From the NCBI RefSeq assembly GCF_030604225.1, contig NZ_JAUVWH010000016.1:1-34478 (forward strand): DNA of 34,478 nt, given 5' to 3'. Below are positions 1 through 7,855 of the stretch, one piece after another (position 1 is the stretch's first letter; the number at the start of each line of letters is the position of its first letter). The notes below the pieces were generated by a model. It was not told where the DNA came from. It worked only from the letters and a program-made list of their open reading frames with translations, and made no database searches. Position numbers and translations under genes: made by a program. The stretch comes from Geoalkalibacter sp. (lineage in GTDB: Bacteria > Desulfobacterota > Desulfuromonadia > Desulfuromonadales > Geoalkalibacteraceae).

Positions 1-2
1 TC

Positions 3-2162
3 AAGGCCTGCTCCCAAAAGGCCAAGGTGATCGCCGACTGCATCGAGGGCACCCAGCGCTTCCTGCGCGGCGGCGCTGACGTCATCGCCGTGCTGGGCTG
101 CTCCTACGCGGCCTTTTTCAACGACCTACGCCCGGGGCAACTGGTGGCGGGACTCAAGAAGCTTGGGTTCGCCGAGGTTCACGAAGGCTCGGCCGGTGTC
201 GAACTGATCGCTCAAAGCTACCGCGGCCTGATCGAGGGCGACCAGAGCGCGCCGCTCATCTCCAGCCATTGCCCGACCATCGTCGATCTCATCGAGCGCC
301 ACTACCCCCAACTGCTGCGCAACCTGATGCCGGTGGTCTCGCCCATGGTCGCCATCGGCCGTTTCCTCAAGTCCCGTCGCGGAGCCCAAACCCGCGTCAT
401 TTACATCAGTTCCTGCATTGCCGGCAAATTCGAGATGGCCTCCGAGGAAGTCGCCGGCGCCATCGACATGGTGCTGACCTATCGCGAACTCAGCCAGATG
501 TTTCGCGAGGCGGGCCACGACCTGACCCGCCTCGCCGACGCAGCCTTTGATGGCCGCAAGCCCAACCACGGCAGGCTGTTCCCCATATCCGGCGGCCCCT
601 TCCAGGCCTTCGGGGTGCGCAACGATTTCCTCAATCCCGATTACATCTCCACCGCCGGCTCGGAAAGCTCGATGGAACTCATCCGCGACCTGGCCGCGCG
701 TCGCATCACGCCGCGCTGGGTGGACATCCGTTTCTGCGAAGGCGGCTGCATCGGCGGTCCCGGCAAGAACAATCGCCTGACCACCTTTGCCAAGCGCAAC
801 CTGGTGATCGCTTCCCACCAGCGGCAGGACTTGCCCTACGATACCCGGTCGAGCTATGACGATCCCTCGCCCCTGCCCGACCTCCGGCGGCGGTTCACCA
901 ACAAGCACAAGCGGCTCGAACCGCCCAACGGCGAGAGCATCCGCCAGATCCTGCAGGCCACCAACAAATTCGTCGAACAGGACGAATTCGACTGCGGGGC
1001 CTGCGGCTACCCCACCTGCCGCGAGCATGCGGTGGCGGTCTACCAGGGGCTGGCCGACACGGAAATGTGCCTGCCCTTCTCCATCCAGCGCCTGGAGGAG
1101 GATCGGGTCAGCCTGACCCAGAAATACGAACTGGCGCAGCGCGCCCTCGCCCAGGAGTACGGCGATCCCTCCATCATCGGCAAGGATCCGCACACCCTCG
1201 AGGTGCTCAAGCTCATCCGCCAGGTCGGCCCCACCCCCACCACCGTCTTGATCCGCGGCGAGAGCGGCACGGGCAAGGAACTTACCGCCCGCGCCATTCA
1301 CGAGCACAGCAACCGCGCCGACAAGCCCCTGGTCACGGTCAACTGCACGACCCTCACGGACAGCCTGCTCGAAAGCGAGCTCTTCGGCCACAAGAAGGGC
1401 TCGTTCACCGGCGCCATCGCCGACAAGAAGGGCCTGTTCGAAGCAGCCAACGGCGGCACCATCTTTCTCGACGAGATCGGCGACATCACTCCCAAATTGC
1501 AGGCCGAACTGCTGCGCGTGCTCGACAGCGGCGAACTCAAGCCCGTCGGCGGCACCCTGCCCATCAAGGTGGATGTACGCCTGATCGCCGCCACCAACCG
1601 CAATCTGGAAGAAGGCGTGCGCGAAGGCTGGTTTCGCGAGGATCTGTTCTACCGCCTCAACGTCTTTACCATCACCATGCCGCCCCTGCGCAGCCGCCTC
1701 GATTCATTGCCGCAGTTGGTGCACCATTTTCTCGCCGCCGCCAGCAAACGGCTGAACAAGCCGATCCGCGGCATCGAGGACCGGGCCATCGCCGCGATGA
1801 TGCGCTACCCTTGGCCGGGCAATATCCGCGAGCTGCAGAACATCATCGAACGCGGTTCGGTTCTGACCCAGGACAATGTCATCCGCCTGGAAAACCTGCC
1901 GGTGATTTTCGCGGAACTGGTTCTCGATCAGGACGGCAGCGGCGTGCCCACCTCCAAGGACGGCACCTTTCGCGGACAGCGGGAAAAGCATGTGCAACAG
2001 GTCGAAAAAAACCTCATGCGTAAATACCTCGAGGAAGCCCGAGGCAACGTCTCCCTCGCGGCGAAAAAGGCCAACATACCCCGTCGCACCTTCTACCGTC
2101 TGTTGACCCGCTACGGTCTCAAGGGCGCCGAGTTCAAAAAAGACGGCCATCCCGCCAAATAA
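3..2162 (+). CDS. [FeFe]-hydrogenase H-cluster domain / 4Fe-4S / sigma-54 activator fusion (5' truncated)
   Basis: The frame is open to the window edge, so the N-terminus is missing. The residues just before the GTG at 27 (ACSQKAK) look like the end of a ferredoxin-type 4Fe-4S motif. Numbering from that GTG, an H-cluster-like domain carries SSHCPT (C82), SSCIAGKFE (C130) and FCEGGCIGGPG (C237, C241), matching the three hydrogenase signatures. All four cluster-ligand cysteines are present, but the proton-relay cysteine of TSCCP is His81. A CxxCxxxxC...C Fe-S motif follows (C323, C326, C331, C348). Then comes a sigma-54 AAA+ domain with Walker A GESGTGKE (411-418), GSFTGA in place of GAFTGA (458-463) and FLDEIGD, and a Fis-type helix-turn-helix at about 674-700. 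Inference: a cytoplasmic H2- or redox-responsive activator of sigma-54 promoters, not a catalytic hydrogenase. The nearest likely target is the promoter at 2350. Confidence 0.88.
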   Translation, partial: KACSQKAKVIADCIEGTQRFLRGGADVIAVLGCSYAAFFNDLRPGQLVAGLKKLGFAEVHEGSAGVELIAQSYRGLIEGDQSAPLISSHCPTIVDLIERHYPQLLRNLMPVVSPMVAIGRFLKSRRGAQTRVIYISSCIAGKFEMASEEVAGAIDMVLTYRELSQMFREAGHDLTRLADAAFDGRKPNHGRLFPISGGPFQAFGVRNDFLNPDYISTAGSESSMELIRDLAARRITPRWVDIRFCEGGCIGGPGKNNRLTTFAKRNLVIASHQRQDLPYDTRSSYDDPSPLPDLRRRFTNKHKRLEPPNGESIRQILQATNKFVEQDEFDCGACGYPTCREHAVAVYQGLADTEMCLPFSIQRLEEDRVSLTQKYELAQRALAQEYGDPSIIGKDPHTLEVLKLIRQVGPTPTTVLIRGESGTGKELTARAIHEHSNRADKPLVTVNCTTLTDSLLESELFGHKKGSFTGAIADKKGLFEAANGGTIFLDEIGDITPKLQAELLRVLDSGELKPVGGTLPIKVDVRLIAATNRNLEEGVREGWFREDLFYRLNVFTITMPPLRSRLDSLPQLVHHFLAAASKRLNKPIRGIEDRAIAAMMRYPWPGNIRELQNIIERGSVLTQDNVIRLENLPVIFAELVLDQDGSGVPTSKDGTFRGQREKHVQQVEKNLMRKYLEEARGNVSLAAKKANIPRRTFYRLLTRYGLKGAEFKKDGHPAK

Positions 2163-2349
2163 CCGATCACGGCCAAACCTTGCGCCAATCGCGGCACACC
2201 CCAAGCGCGCTCCCTGGGCCGCAAACTGAAAAAGTCAGCCCCTCACGCTCCTTTTTCGTGCCAGATTCGACACACAAGAAAGGTTTTGAGATCACGCGCA
2301 CCGGGCCGCAAGCCCGCAAAAAGCCTCACATCCGAAAAAAACAACACCC

Positions 2350-2365
2350 TGGCACGACCCTTGCT
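2350..2365 (+). promoter_or_regulatory. Sigma-54 (-24/-12) promoter, perfect consensus
   Basis: TGGCACGACCCTTGCT matches TGGCACG-N4-TTGCW at every defined position, with GG at 2351-2352 and GC at 2363-2364. The start of transcription should fall near 2375. It lies about 190 bp downstream of the sigma-54 activator stop codon. The rest of the 380-bp gap (2163-2349) shows no convincing gene, only short inverted repeats such as CGGGC/GCCCG at about 2303-2317. Confidence 0.85.
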
Positions 2366-2374
2366 TGCCAGAGG

Positions 2375-2467
2375 AGTACATGTTGGGGCCCGAAACTTTT
2401 CAAAACGAAACGCAGACCCGCCCCTTTACGCCGCACCGGGACCTCTCTCCCCCGGGCGGCGTTTTTT
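2375..2467 (+). ncRNA. Candidate sigma-54-dependent small RNA
   Basis: A transcript from the sigma-54 promoter would start near 2375 and meet a strong intrinsic terminator at 2428-2467, giving an RNA of about 90 nt. A 5' domain can close through GGGGC (from 2384) with GCCCC (near 2425). A 42-codon frame from ATG 2380 has its GAGGAG motif at the predicted transcription start and runs through the terminator stem, so a coding role looks less likely. Alternative: this is an attenuated leader for ptsP, whose start lies 76 bp past the terminator. Confidence 0.55.
2428..2467 (+). terminator. Intrinsic terminator upstream of ptsP
   Basis: ACGCCGC-A-CCGGG pairs with CCCGG-GCGGCGT, a 12-bp GC-rich stem with one bulged A, followed directly by seven Ts at 2462-2468. 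Confidence 0.85.
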
Positions 2468-2542
2468 TATCGCCATCGGCGGCGCGCTCCGTTAATATAG
2501 GGCATTGATTTTCCACTTCTCCCACGTGGTCTTCCAGGCACT

Positions 2543-4915
2543 ATGAGCCCAACCTCCAGACAAAATCCCGGCAAGGATCAGTTCGGCATCACCACGCTGG
2601 AGGACATCAGCGCCCTCATTCTTCAGTCGCACGACCTCGACGACACCCTCAACAACATCGTCGCCCTGGTTTCACGCCGCATGCGCACCGAGGTGTGTTC
2701 CATCTACCTGCTCGAGGAGGACGGCCACACCCTGCGCCTGCGCGCGACCAAGGGCTTGTCACGCCGCGCGGTGGGCAAGGTGGTGATGAGAATCAGCGAG
2801 GGCTTGACCGGCCTTGCGGTGGAGCAGGGCCGCGTGGTTTCGATTCTCGAGCCGCAGCATCACCCGCGCTACCGCTATTTCCGCGAAACCCGCGAAGAGC
2901 GCTTCCACTCTTTTCTCGGCATTCCGCTGTTCGACCGGAGAAACCCCATCGGCGTCATCACCATCCAGACCGCCGAACCGCGCCAGTTCAGCAGCGAGGA
3001 AATCAGCGCCCTCTCGACGATTGCCTTTCAGGTGGCGTCCATCGTCATCAACGCGCGCCTGCTTGATTCCATCCGCCAGAAGGAAGAGCAGGCCAATCGC
3101 GTGGTGCAGGAACTCGAACAGACCCGCCAGACCCTGCGCTCTCCCAAGGTCGATGTCGACAACGGCAACCGCAACGGCTATCACGCCCTGCGAGGCGCCA
3201 TCGCCTACTCCGGCGTCGCCATCGGCCCGGCCAATCTGCTCGACGAGCGCCTGGGGCTCACCGATATCGTCGACGAGGCGGATATCGACCCCGAGGACGA
3301 GCGCCGCAAGCTCGAGGATGCCCTGGAAAAAACCCGCATCCAGACCCTGTACCTCGAAAAGCAGATGGCCGAACGGCTATCCGCCGATGACGCCGCGATT
3401 TTTCATACCCATCTGATGATCCTGGAAGATCGCGGGTTCATCCAAAAGTTGCTCGCCGAGATCGAACAACGCCATCACTGCGCCGCCTACGCGCTGAAAA
3501 CCGTGGTCAGCGCCTACGTCGAGGCCTTCGGCCGCATGGAGGACGCCTACCTGCGCGAGCGCGCCGCCGACATGGAAGACATCGGCCGGCGCATTCTCGG
3601 GCATCTGATGGGCAATCAGGCCCAACCCCTGCAGCTGAAGAATCCCGGAATTCTGGTCGCCCGGGAACTGCTCCCCTCGGACATGGCCAGCCTGGAGCCG
3701 GAAAAAATCCTGGGGATCGTCACCGAGGTCGGCGAGAAGAATTCCCACGCCGTCATCATGGCTAAGTCCATGGGCATCCCCGCCCTGGTGGGCGTCAAGG
3801 GGCTGCTCAAAATGGTGGCACCCGATGAAAGCCTGATTCTCGACGCCAATTCAGGCACCCTTTACATCAATCCGCCCCCCCAGGTCAGCGAGGAGTTCCA
3901 GAGGCATGACGCCGACCGCCGCCGCGAAGGCCAGCGCTTCGAGGAGTACCGCGAACTTCCGGCCTTTACCGCCGAGGGCGAGGAAATCAAGCTGCGCGCC
4001 AATATCGGCCTGATTGGCGATGTTGCCATCGCCCTGCGCAACGGCGCCGAGGGCGTGGGCCTTTACCGCACGGAATTTCCCTACATGGCGCGCGGCGATT
4101 TCCCCGACCGCGAGGAGCAATACCAGCTTTATCGCCGCATCGTCGAAGAGTTCGGTGGCCGGCCCGTGACCATCCGCACCCTGGATATCGGCGGCGACAA
4201 GGCCCTGCCCTACTTCGCCCCGCCGCGCGAGGACAACCCGTTCATGGGTTGGCGCTCGGTGCGGGTGTGCCTCGACCATCGCGACATCTTTCGCACCCAG
4301 ATCGAGGCGATCCTCATGGCCGGCGCCCATGGGCCGGTCAAACTGCTCTTTCCGATGATTTCCAGCATGGATGAGATTCGCGCCTGCAAGAGCCTGGTCA
4401 CCGAGGCGTACAAACGCCTGCGCGCCGAAGGCATCGCGACCGCGGAACGGATCCCCCTGGGCGTGATGATCGAGGTTCCGGCCGCGGCCTACCTGGCGGA
4501 GCGCCTGGCGGGGGAGGTCGAATTCTTCGCGCTGGGCACCAACGACCTGATCCAATACCTGCTGGCCGCCGATCGCAACAATCCCCTGGTCGCCAAGTAT
4601 TTCGATCCGCTGCACCCGGCGGTGATCGGCATTCTCGGGCAGCTCGCGCGCATCGCCCGCAAACATCGCATCGGGCTGTGCCTGTGCGGCGAAATGGCCA
4701 CCGATCCGGTGCACATGGCCCTGCTGCTGGGCCTGGGCATCCGCGAGTTTTCCATGGCGGCGCCCTTTATTCCCCGCATCAAAGCCTTTGTTCGCCACAT
4801 CACCCTGGCGCAGGCGGAAAAAATCGCCCGCGACGCCCTCAGCCTCACGGAAGGCCGTCTCATCCGCGAGCACGTTCGCCAGGCCCTCTGCGCCCTCAAC
4901 ATCACCGAAATCTGA
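2543..4915 (+). CDS. ptsP: PTS-Ntr enzyme I (GAF domain + PEP phosphotransferase)
   Basis: The 790-residue protein has the enzyme I(Ntr) layout. An N-terminal GAF domain spans about 20-175, a short coiled linker follows, and the PEP-utilising enzyme I core runs to the end. The phosphorylatable histidine is H402 in GEKNSHAVIMAKSMGIPALVG, and the catalytic cysteine is C715 in CGEMATDP. The TIM-barrel motifs GVGLYRTEF (about 504-512) and GTNDLIQY (about 665-672) are intact. In this family PEP is used to phosphorylate NPr and then EIIA(Ntr), linking carbon, nitrogen and potassium status. No ptsO or ptsN lies in the window. The ribosome-binding site before the ATG is poor. The gene sits 76 bp past an intrinsic terminator, so it either has its own promoter or is reached by read-through. 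A bidirectional terminator ends it. Confidence 0.95.
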   Translation: MSPTSRQNPGKDQFGITTLEDISALILQSHDLDDTLNNIVALVSRRMRTEVCSIYLLEEDGHTLRLRATKGLSRRAVGKVVMRISEGLTGLAVEQGRVVSILEPQHHPRYRYFRETREERFHSFLGIPLFDRRNPIGVITIQTAEPRQFSSEEISALSTIAFQVASIVINARLLDSIRQKEEQANRVVQELEQTRQTLRSPKVDVDNGNRNGYHALRGAIAYSGVAIGPANLLDERLGLTDIVDEADIDPEDERRKLEDALEKTRIQTLYLEKQMAERLSADDAAIFHTHLMILEDRGFIQKLLAEIEQRHHCAAYALKTVVSAYVEAFGRMEDAYLRERAADMEDIGRRILGHLMGNQAQPLQLKNPGILVARELLPSDMASLEPEKILGIVTEVGEKNSHAVIMAKSMGIPALVGVKGLLKMVAPDESLILDANSGTLYINPPPQVSEEFQRHDADRRREGQRFEEYRELPAFTAEGEEIKLRANIGLIGDVAIALRNGAEGVGLYRTEFPYMARGDFPDREEQYQLYRRIVEEFGGRPVTIRTLDIGGDKALPYFAPPREDNPFMGWRSVRVCLDHRDIFRTQIEAILMAGAHGPVKLLFPMISSMDEIRACKSLVTEAYKRLRAEGIATAERIPLGVMIEVPAAAYLAERLAGEVEFFALGTNDLIQYLLAADRNNPLVAKYFDPLHPAVIGILGQLARIARKHRIGLCLCGEMATDPVHMALLLGLGIREFSMAAPFIPRIKAFVRHITLAQAEKIARDALSLTEGRLIREHVRQALCALNITEI

Positions 4916-4929
4916 TCACCGGCCCCCAC

Positions 4930-4963
4930 AAAAAAAACCGGAGCAGCGGCTCCGGTTTTTTTT
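4930..4963. terminator. Bidirectional terminator between ptsP and fbp
   Basis: CCGGAGC (4938-4944) pairs with GCTCCGG (4949-4955) around an AGCG loop. An A-run precedes it and eight Ts follow, so it can end both convergent genes. Confidence 0.9.
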
Positions 4964-5001
4964 GTGTGTGAATGCGGCAAGGTCGCACCAAACGAGCCCC
5001 T

Positions 5002-5946
5002 TCAGCCGAACTGGGCGATAAACTCCTCGGCCTTTTCCACGTCCTCCCGGCAGCCGATAAAGATCGGCGCGCAATCGTCGATGCCCTGGGGCTGGAGGTC
5101 GAGAATGCGCTGACGGCCGGTGGACGCCTTGCCGCCGGCCTGCTCGACGAGATAGGCCATGGGATTGAGCTCGAAGAGCAAACGCAGCTTGCCGTTGGGT
5201 TTGTTGCGCAGATGCGGATAGAAAAAAATCCCCGTCCCCTTGAGCAAGACCTGGTTGATATCGGGCACGAAGCCGCCGCTGTAGCGCAGCTTGCAGCCCT
5301 TTTCCTCGAGAAAGCGCACGTATTTTTCCGTGCCCTCGGTATAGAGGTTGCGCTGCCCGCCGGGAGAATAGATGGAACCGCTGGGCTTCATTTTGACGTT
5401 CTCGCGATCCAGGGTGAACTCCATCAGCTGGTTCATGCTGAATTCATGCACGCCCTTGCCGGTGGAATAGACCAGCGAGGTGCGCGGTCCATAAAGAATG
5501 TACATGGCCGCCACCTGGTTGCGGCCGGGCTGAAAAATATTGGTGCTCTCGTAGATGGAAACAATGGTGCCGACCGCTAGGTTGACATCCACCAGGGAAG
5601 AGCCGTCCAGAGGGTCGTAAGCGACGGAATACTTGCCGTCGGGGGCAACCTTGATGATCTCGGTGGTCTCCTCGGAGAGAATGTTGGCCACCACGCCCGA
5701 ATGGATCAGGCGCTTGCGCAGGATGCGGTCGGAGAGCACATCGAGGGCGAGTTGGTCCTCGCCGTAGAGGTTGGAGGTGCCGGCCAGCCCGAGGTCGCCG
5801 GTGCGGATGGAATTGATGATGTACTTCGAGGCATCCGCAATCTCGCAGATCAACCGCGTCAGGTCGCGGTCCTCCTCGGTTTCCCTGAGATGACGGCGCA
5901 GATCGACCTGAAATTTGGTGGAGCCGGGCTTGGCAACGGCTGTCAT
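5002..5946 (-). CDS. fbp: Fructose-1,6-bisphosphatase, class I
   Basis: The 314-residue protein hydrolyses fructose 1,6-bisphosphate to fructose 6-phosphate, the committed gluconeogenic step in the cytoplasm. Metal-binding motifs of the FBPase/IMPase superfamily are clear: SEE at 91-93 and DPLDGSS at 111-117. Class I features follow, including YSGGFVPDINQVLLKGTGIF and the C-terminal FELNPMAYLVEQAGG segment. The start at 5946 is chosen because AAGGAGG lies 11 bp upstream and the length fits the family; the longer frame to 6165 has no family similarity in its extension. An organism growing on acetate or similar acids would need this enzyme. It is divergent from the small gene at 6123 and convergent with ptsP. 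Confidence 0.95.
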   Translation of the reverse strand: MTAVAKPGSTKFQVDLRRHLRETEEDRDLTRLICEIADASKYIINSIRTGDLGLAGTSNLYGEDQLALDVLSDRILRKRLIHSGVVANILSEETTEIIKVAPDGKYSVAYDPLDGSSLVDVNLAVGTIVSIYESTNIFQPGRNQVAAMYILYGPRTSLVYSTGKGVHEFSMNQLMEFTLDRENVKMKPSGSIYSPGGQRNLYTEGTEKYVRFLEEKGCKLRYSGGFVPDINQVLLKGTGIFFYPHLRNKPNGKLRLLFELNPMAYLVEQAGGKASTGRQRILDLQPQGIDDCAPIFIGCREDVEKAEEFIAQFG

Positions 5947-6059
5947 GATGAACGGCCCTCCTTGCGGGAATAAAGAAACGCTTGAAAATACTCGGCTTAG
6001 TTTAGACCAAGAATACCTCGCGGGCAAGGGGCCAGACAGGGCAGGCGCGCGCCCGTTTC

Positions 6060-6087
6060 TTGACGCTGAAGACAAAACTGCTAGAAT
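6060..6087 (+). promoter_or_regulatory. Sigma-70-type promoter for the gene at 6123
   Basis: TTGACG (6060-6065), a 16-bp spacer and TAGAAT (6082-6087). The predicted start near 6094 gives a leader of about 30 nt before the ATG at 6123. Confidence 0.6.
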
Positions 6088-6122
6088 GATTGAAAATTTT
6101 CGCCATTTCCGGGGAGGAAACC

Positions 6123-6560
6123 ATGACGGAGGAACCCAAGAAGCCTGAAACCACCGAGGAACCAACGGCCGACCAGCAACCCAAGGACGAGCAGCAACCC
6201 GAAACCGAAGCCCGCCATGAGGAGGGCCTCAAGGATATGACCGAGAAAATCTGGGACGCCACCCGCAAGACATTTACCACGGCAACCTTCAAGGCCGGGC
6301 AGTATCGGCGCATCGTGCAGAAAAAAATCGACCTTGCGTCCCTGCACAAAAAAATCGATGCCGCCCACGGCGATCTGGGTCAGCTCGTCTCCGCGGCCCA
6401 TGAGGCGGGCGAAGCCGCCATTCTCGAAAAGGAGGACGTGCGTCAGCTATTGGAAAAACTCGATGGCCTCAAGCAAAGCGCCGCGGTCATCGAGCACGAA
6501 ATCGAAATGATCAAGGCCGAGGAGCCCGAGGAAAAACCGGACGAGTCGCAAACACCTTAA
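6123..6560 (+). CDS. Conserved-type small acidic/charged hypothetical protein
   Basis: The protein has 145 residues and no domain I recognise. The first 35 residues are rich in E, P, Q and T and look disordered. The middle is amphipathic with many Lys/Ala/Glu residues (KIDLASLHKKIDAAHGDLGQLVSAAHEAGEAAIL) and probably helical or coiled. The tail is acidic (EEPEEKPDESQTP). There is no signal peptide or membrane segment. The start is set by the strong GGGGAGGAAACC site just upstream, and a sigma-70-like promoter lies at 6060. It has its own promoter and is flanked by a long hairpin, so it is probably monocistronic. Function unknown. Confidence 0.75.
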   Translation: MTEEPKKPETTEEPTADQQPKDEQQPETEARHEEGLKDMTEKIWDATRKTFTTATFKAGQYRRIVQKKIDLASLHKKIDAAHGDLGQLVSAAHEAGEAAILEKEDVRQLLEKLDGLKQSAAVIEHEIEMIKAEEPEEKPDESQTP

Positions 6561-6589
6561 ACGACAAATCCTGGGCGTTTTTCTCCATC

Positions 6590-6629
6590 AACGACAAGGG
6601 CCCCTCGCGAAGGAGGGGCCCTTGTCGTT
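6590..6629. terminator. Perfect 17-bp hairpin between convergent genes
   Basis: The 17-base arms 6590-6606 and 6613-6629 are exact reverse complements around GCGAAG. There is no T-run on either side, so it would be a T-less terminator or an RNA 3'-end stabiliser for the convergent genes at 6123 and 6651. Confidence 0.6.
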
Positions 6630-6650
6630 GGCCATGCTTATGCGATCATC

Positions 6651-6869
6651 CTAGAGAACATGCTTGCGCGGGCGGGGAACGCTGTGAAAGTGGCTGTCCT
6701 TGTGCTCGCGATCAACCTTTTTCATGTAATTGTTCAACCCCTCCTCCGTCTGCTCCAACGCATCTGCGTGGCGCTCCATGATGTCGAGTCCTTTTTCAAC
6801 CTTTTCCAAACGCTCCTCAAGATTCGGGGTCAGATCGCCCATTTCAACCCGATTGTCGTTGTCGGCCAT
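6651..6869 (-). CDS. Small coiled-coil hypothetical protein
   Basis: A 72-residue protein whose centre, LEERLEKVEKGLDIMERHADALEQTEEGLNNYMKKVD, shows a clear heptad-like pattern and is probably a short coiled coil. The C-terminus is basic and histidine-rich (HKDSHFHSVPRPRKH). The AAGGAGG site just upstream of the ATG is excellent, which supports a real gene despite its size. There is no signal peptide. It is downstream of, or independent from, the IMPase gene; an extended -10 promoter lies in the gap. Function unknown. Confidence 0.7.
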   Translation of the reverse strand: MADNDNRVEMGDLTPNLEERLEKVEKGLDIMERHADALEQTEEGLNNYMKKVDREHKDSHFHSVPRPRKHVL

Positions 6870-6949
6870 ATCGCCTCCTTGCCTTGCTGAGCCCGCCCTT
6901 TCCCCGACCCCACGCCGGCGACCGGACGGGTAAATCCCTTATGGCTTAA

Positions 6950-6958
6950 AGTATAGCA
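6950..6958 (-). promoter_or_regulatory. Extended -10 promoter for the small gene at 6651-6869
   Basis: On the minus strand TGCTATACT carries the TGn extension and a -10 one base from consensus, about 85 bp upstream of the start at 6869. No clear -35 is visible. Confidence 0.4.
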
Positions 6959-6966
6959 GAAAAGGG

Positions 6967-7743
6967 TTAGCCGGGGCGTCGGCCGTGACGCAGCAGATCC
7001 ATCATCGGCTCATGAATCAGCCCGTTGGACGCCAGGATTTCCGCTCCGAAAATGTCACAGGGGCGGCCGTCGAAATCACTGACAAGCCCCCCGGCCTCCT
7101 CGACCAGCAGTTTGCCCGCCGCCACGTCCCAGGGCTTGAGTTTCATCTCCCAGTAACCATCGAAACGGCCGGCTGCGGTGCAGGCCAGATCCAGCGAGGC
7201 GACCCCGGCCCGCCGGCAGGCCTGGGCGGCCTGCTGAAAATTGAGAAAATGATCGTAGTTGTTGACCTCGCTGTGCTTGCGGTCATAGGGAAATCCGGTG
7301 GCAAGCAGGCTGTCCTCGATCCCGGCAAGGGTCGAGACGCGGATCTGCACATCGTTGAGATAGGCGCCGCGCCCTTTTTCCGCCACATACATTTCCTGAT
7401 TGGCCGGATTGTAAACGACGCCGAGAACCACCGCGCCATCGACCTCAAGCGCAATGGAAACCGCGAACCAGGGAAAAGCATGGGCAAAATTGGTGGTGCC
7501 GTCGAGGGGGTCGATGATCCAGCGATACGCGGCGTTGCCTTCGCCGTAGTCGGCTTCCTCGGCCAGGATGGAATGGCGGGGAAAGGTTTGGCGGATGACC
7601 CCGACGATGGCCTGCTCGGCTTCACGGTCGGCCTCGGTCACCAGATCCACGGCGCCCTTGTGTTCGATGCGCAAGGCGGTGCCGAATTTCTGCATCAGAA
7701 TGCGCCCCCCTTCGCGGGCGGCGCGCAAGGCAATTTCCTTCAT
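6967..7743 (-). CDS. Inositol monophosphatase family protein (SuhB-like)
   Basis: The 258-residue protein has the complete Mg2+-dependent, lithium-sensitive phosphatase signature: AEEADYG at about 61-67, DPLDGTTNFAH at 78-88 and KPWDVAAG near residue 208. The family hydrolyses inositol 1-phosphate and similar sugar phosphates. SuhB also acts on ribosome biogenesis in enterobacteria, but nothing in the sequence shows that here. The ATG at 7743 is preferred to 7764 because GGAGAGGA sits correctly upstream. A terminator separates it from the porin gene upstream, so it is probably not part of the amtB operon. It is the second member of the FBPase/IMPase superfamily within 3 kb. Confidence 0.92.
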   Translation of the reverse strand: MKEIALRAAREGGRILMQKFGTALRIEHKGAVDLVTEADREAEQAIVGVIRQTFPRHSILAEEADYGEGNAAYRWIIDPLDGTTNFAHAFPWFAVSIALEVDGAVVLGVVYNPANQEMYVAEKGRGAYLNDVQIRVSTLAGIEDSLLATGFPYDRKHSEVNNYDHFLNFQQAAQACRRAGVASLDLACTAAGRFDGYWEMKLKPWDVAAGKLLVEEAGGLVSDFDGRPCDIFGAEILASNGLIHEPMMDLLRHGRRPG

Positions 7744-7778
7744 GACGGTCCTCTCCAAAGACATGAAGCGGCCGCCGG

Positions 7779-7823
7779 AAAAAAATCGGGGCCGCCACCC
7801 CAGTGTAGGGAATGGCGGCCCCG
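7779..7823 (-). terminator. Terminator of the glnB-amtB-porin operon
   Basis: On the minus strand CGGGGCCGCCA pairs with TGGCGGCCCCG (7787-7797 with 7813-7823), an 11-bp stem, followed by A and seven Ts. Confidence 0.9.
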
Positions 7824-7855
7824 CTGTCGACCAGAATTCGGCAAACGCTGTTTGC

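Noticed and set aside
2180-2500. Short plus-strand reading frames between the sigma-54 activator and ptsP
   Set aside because: They run through the sigma-54 promoter and the terminator stem, have no ribosome-binding site and look non-proteinaceous.
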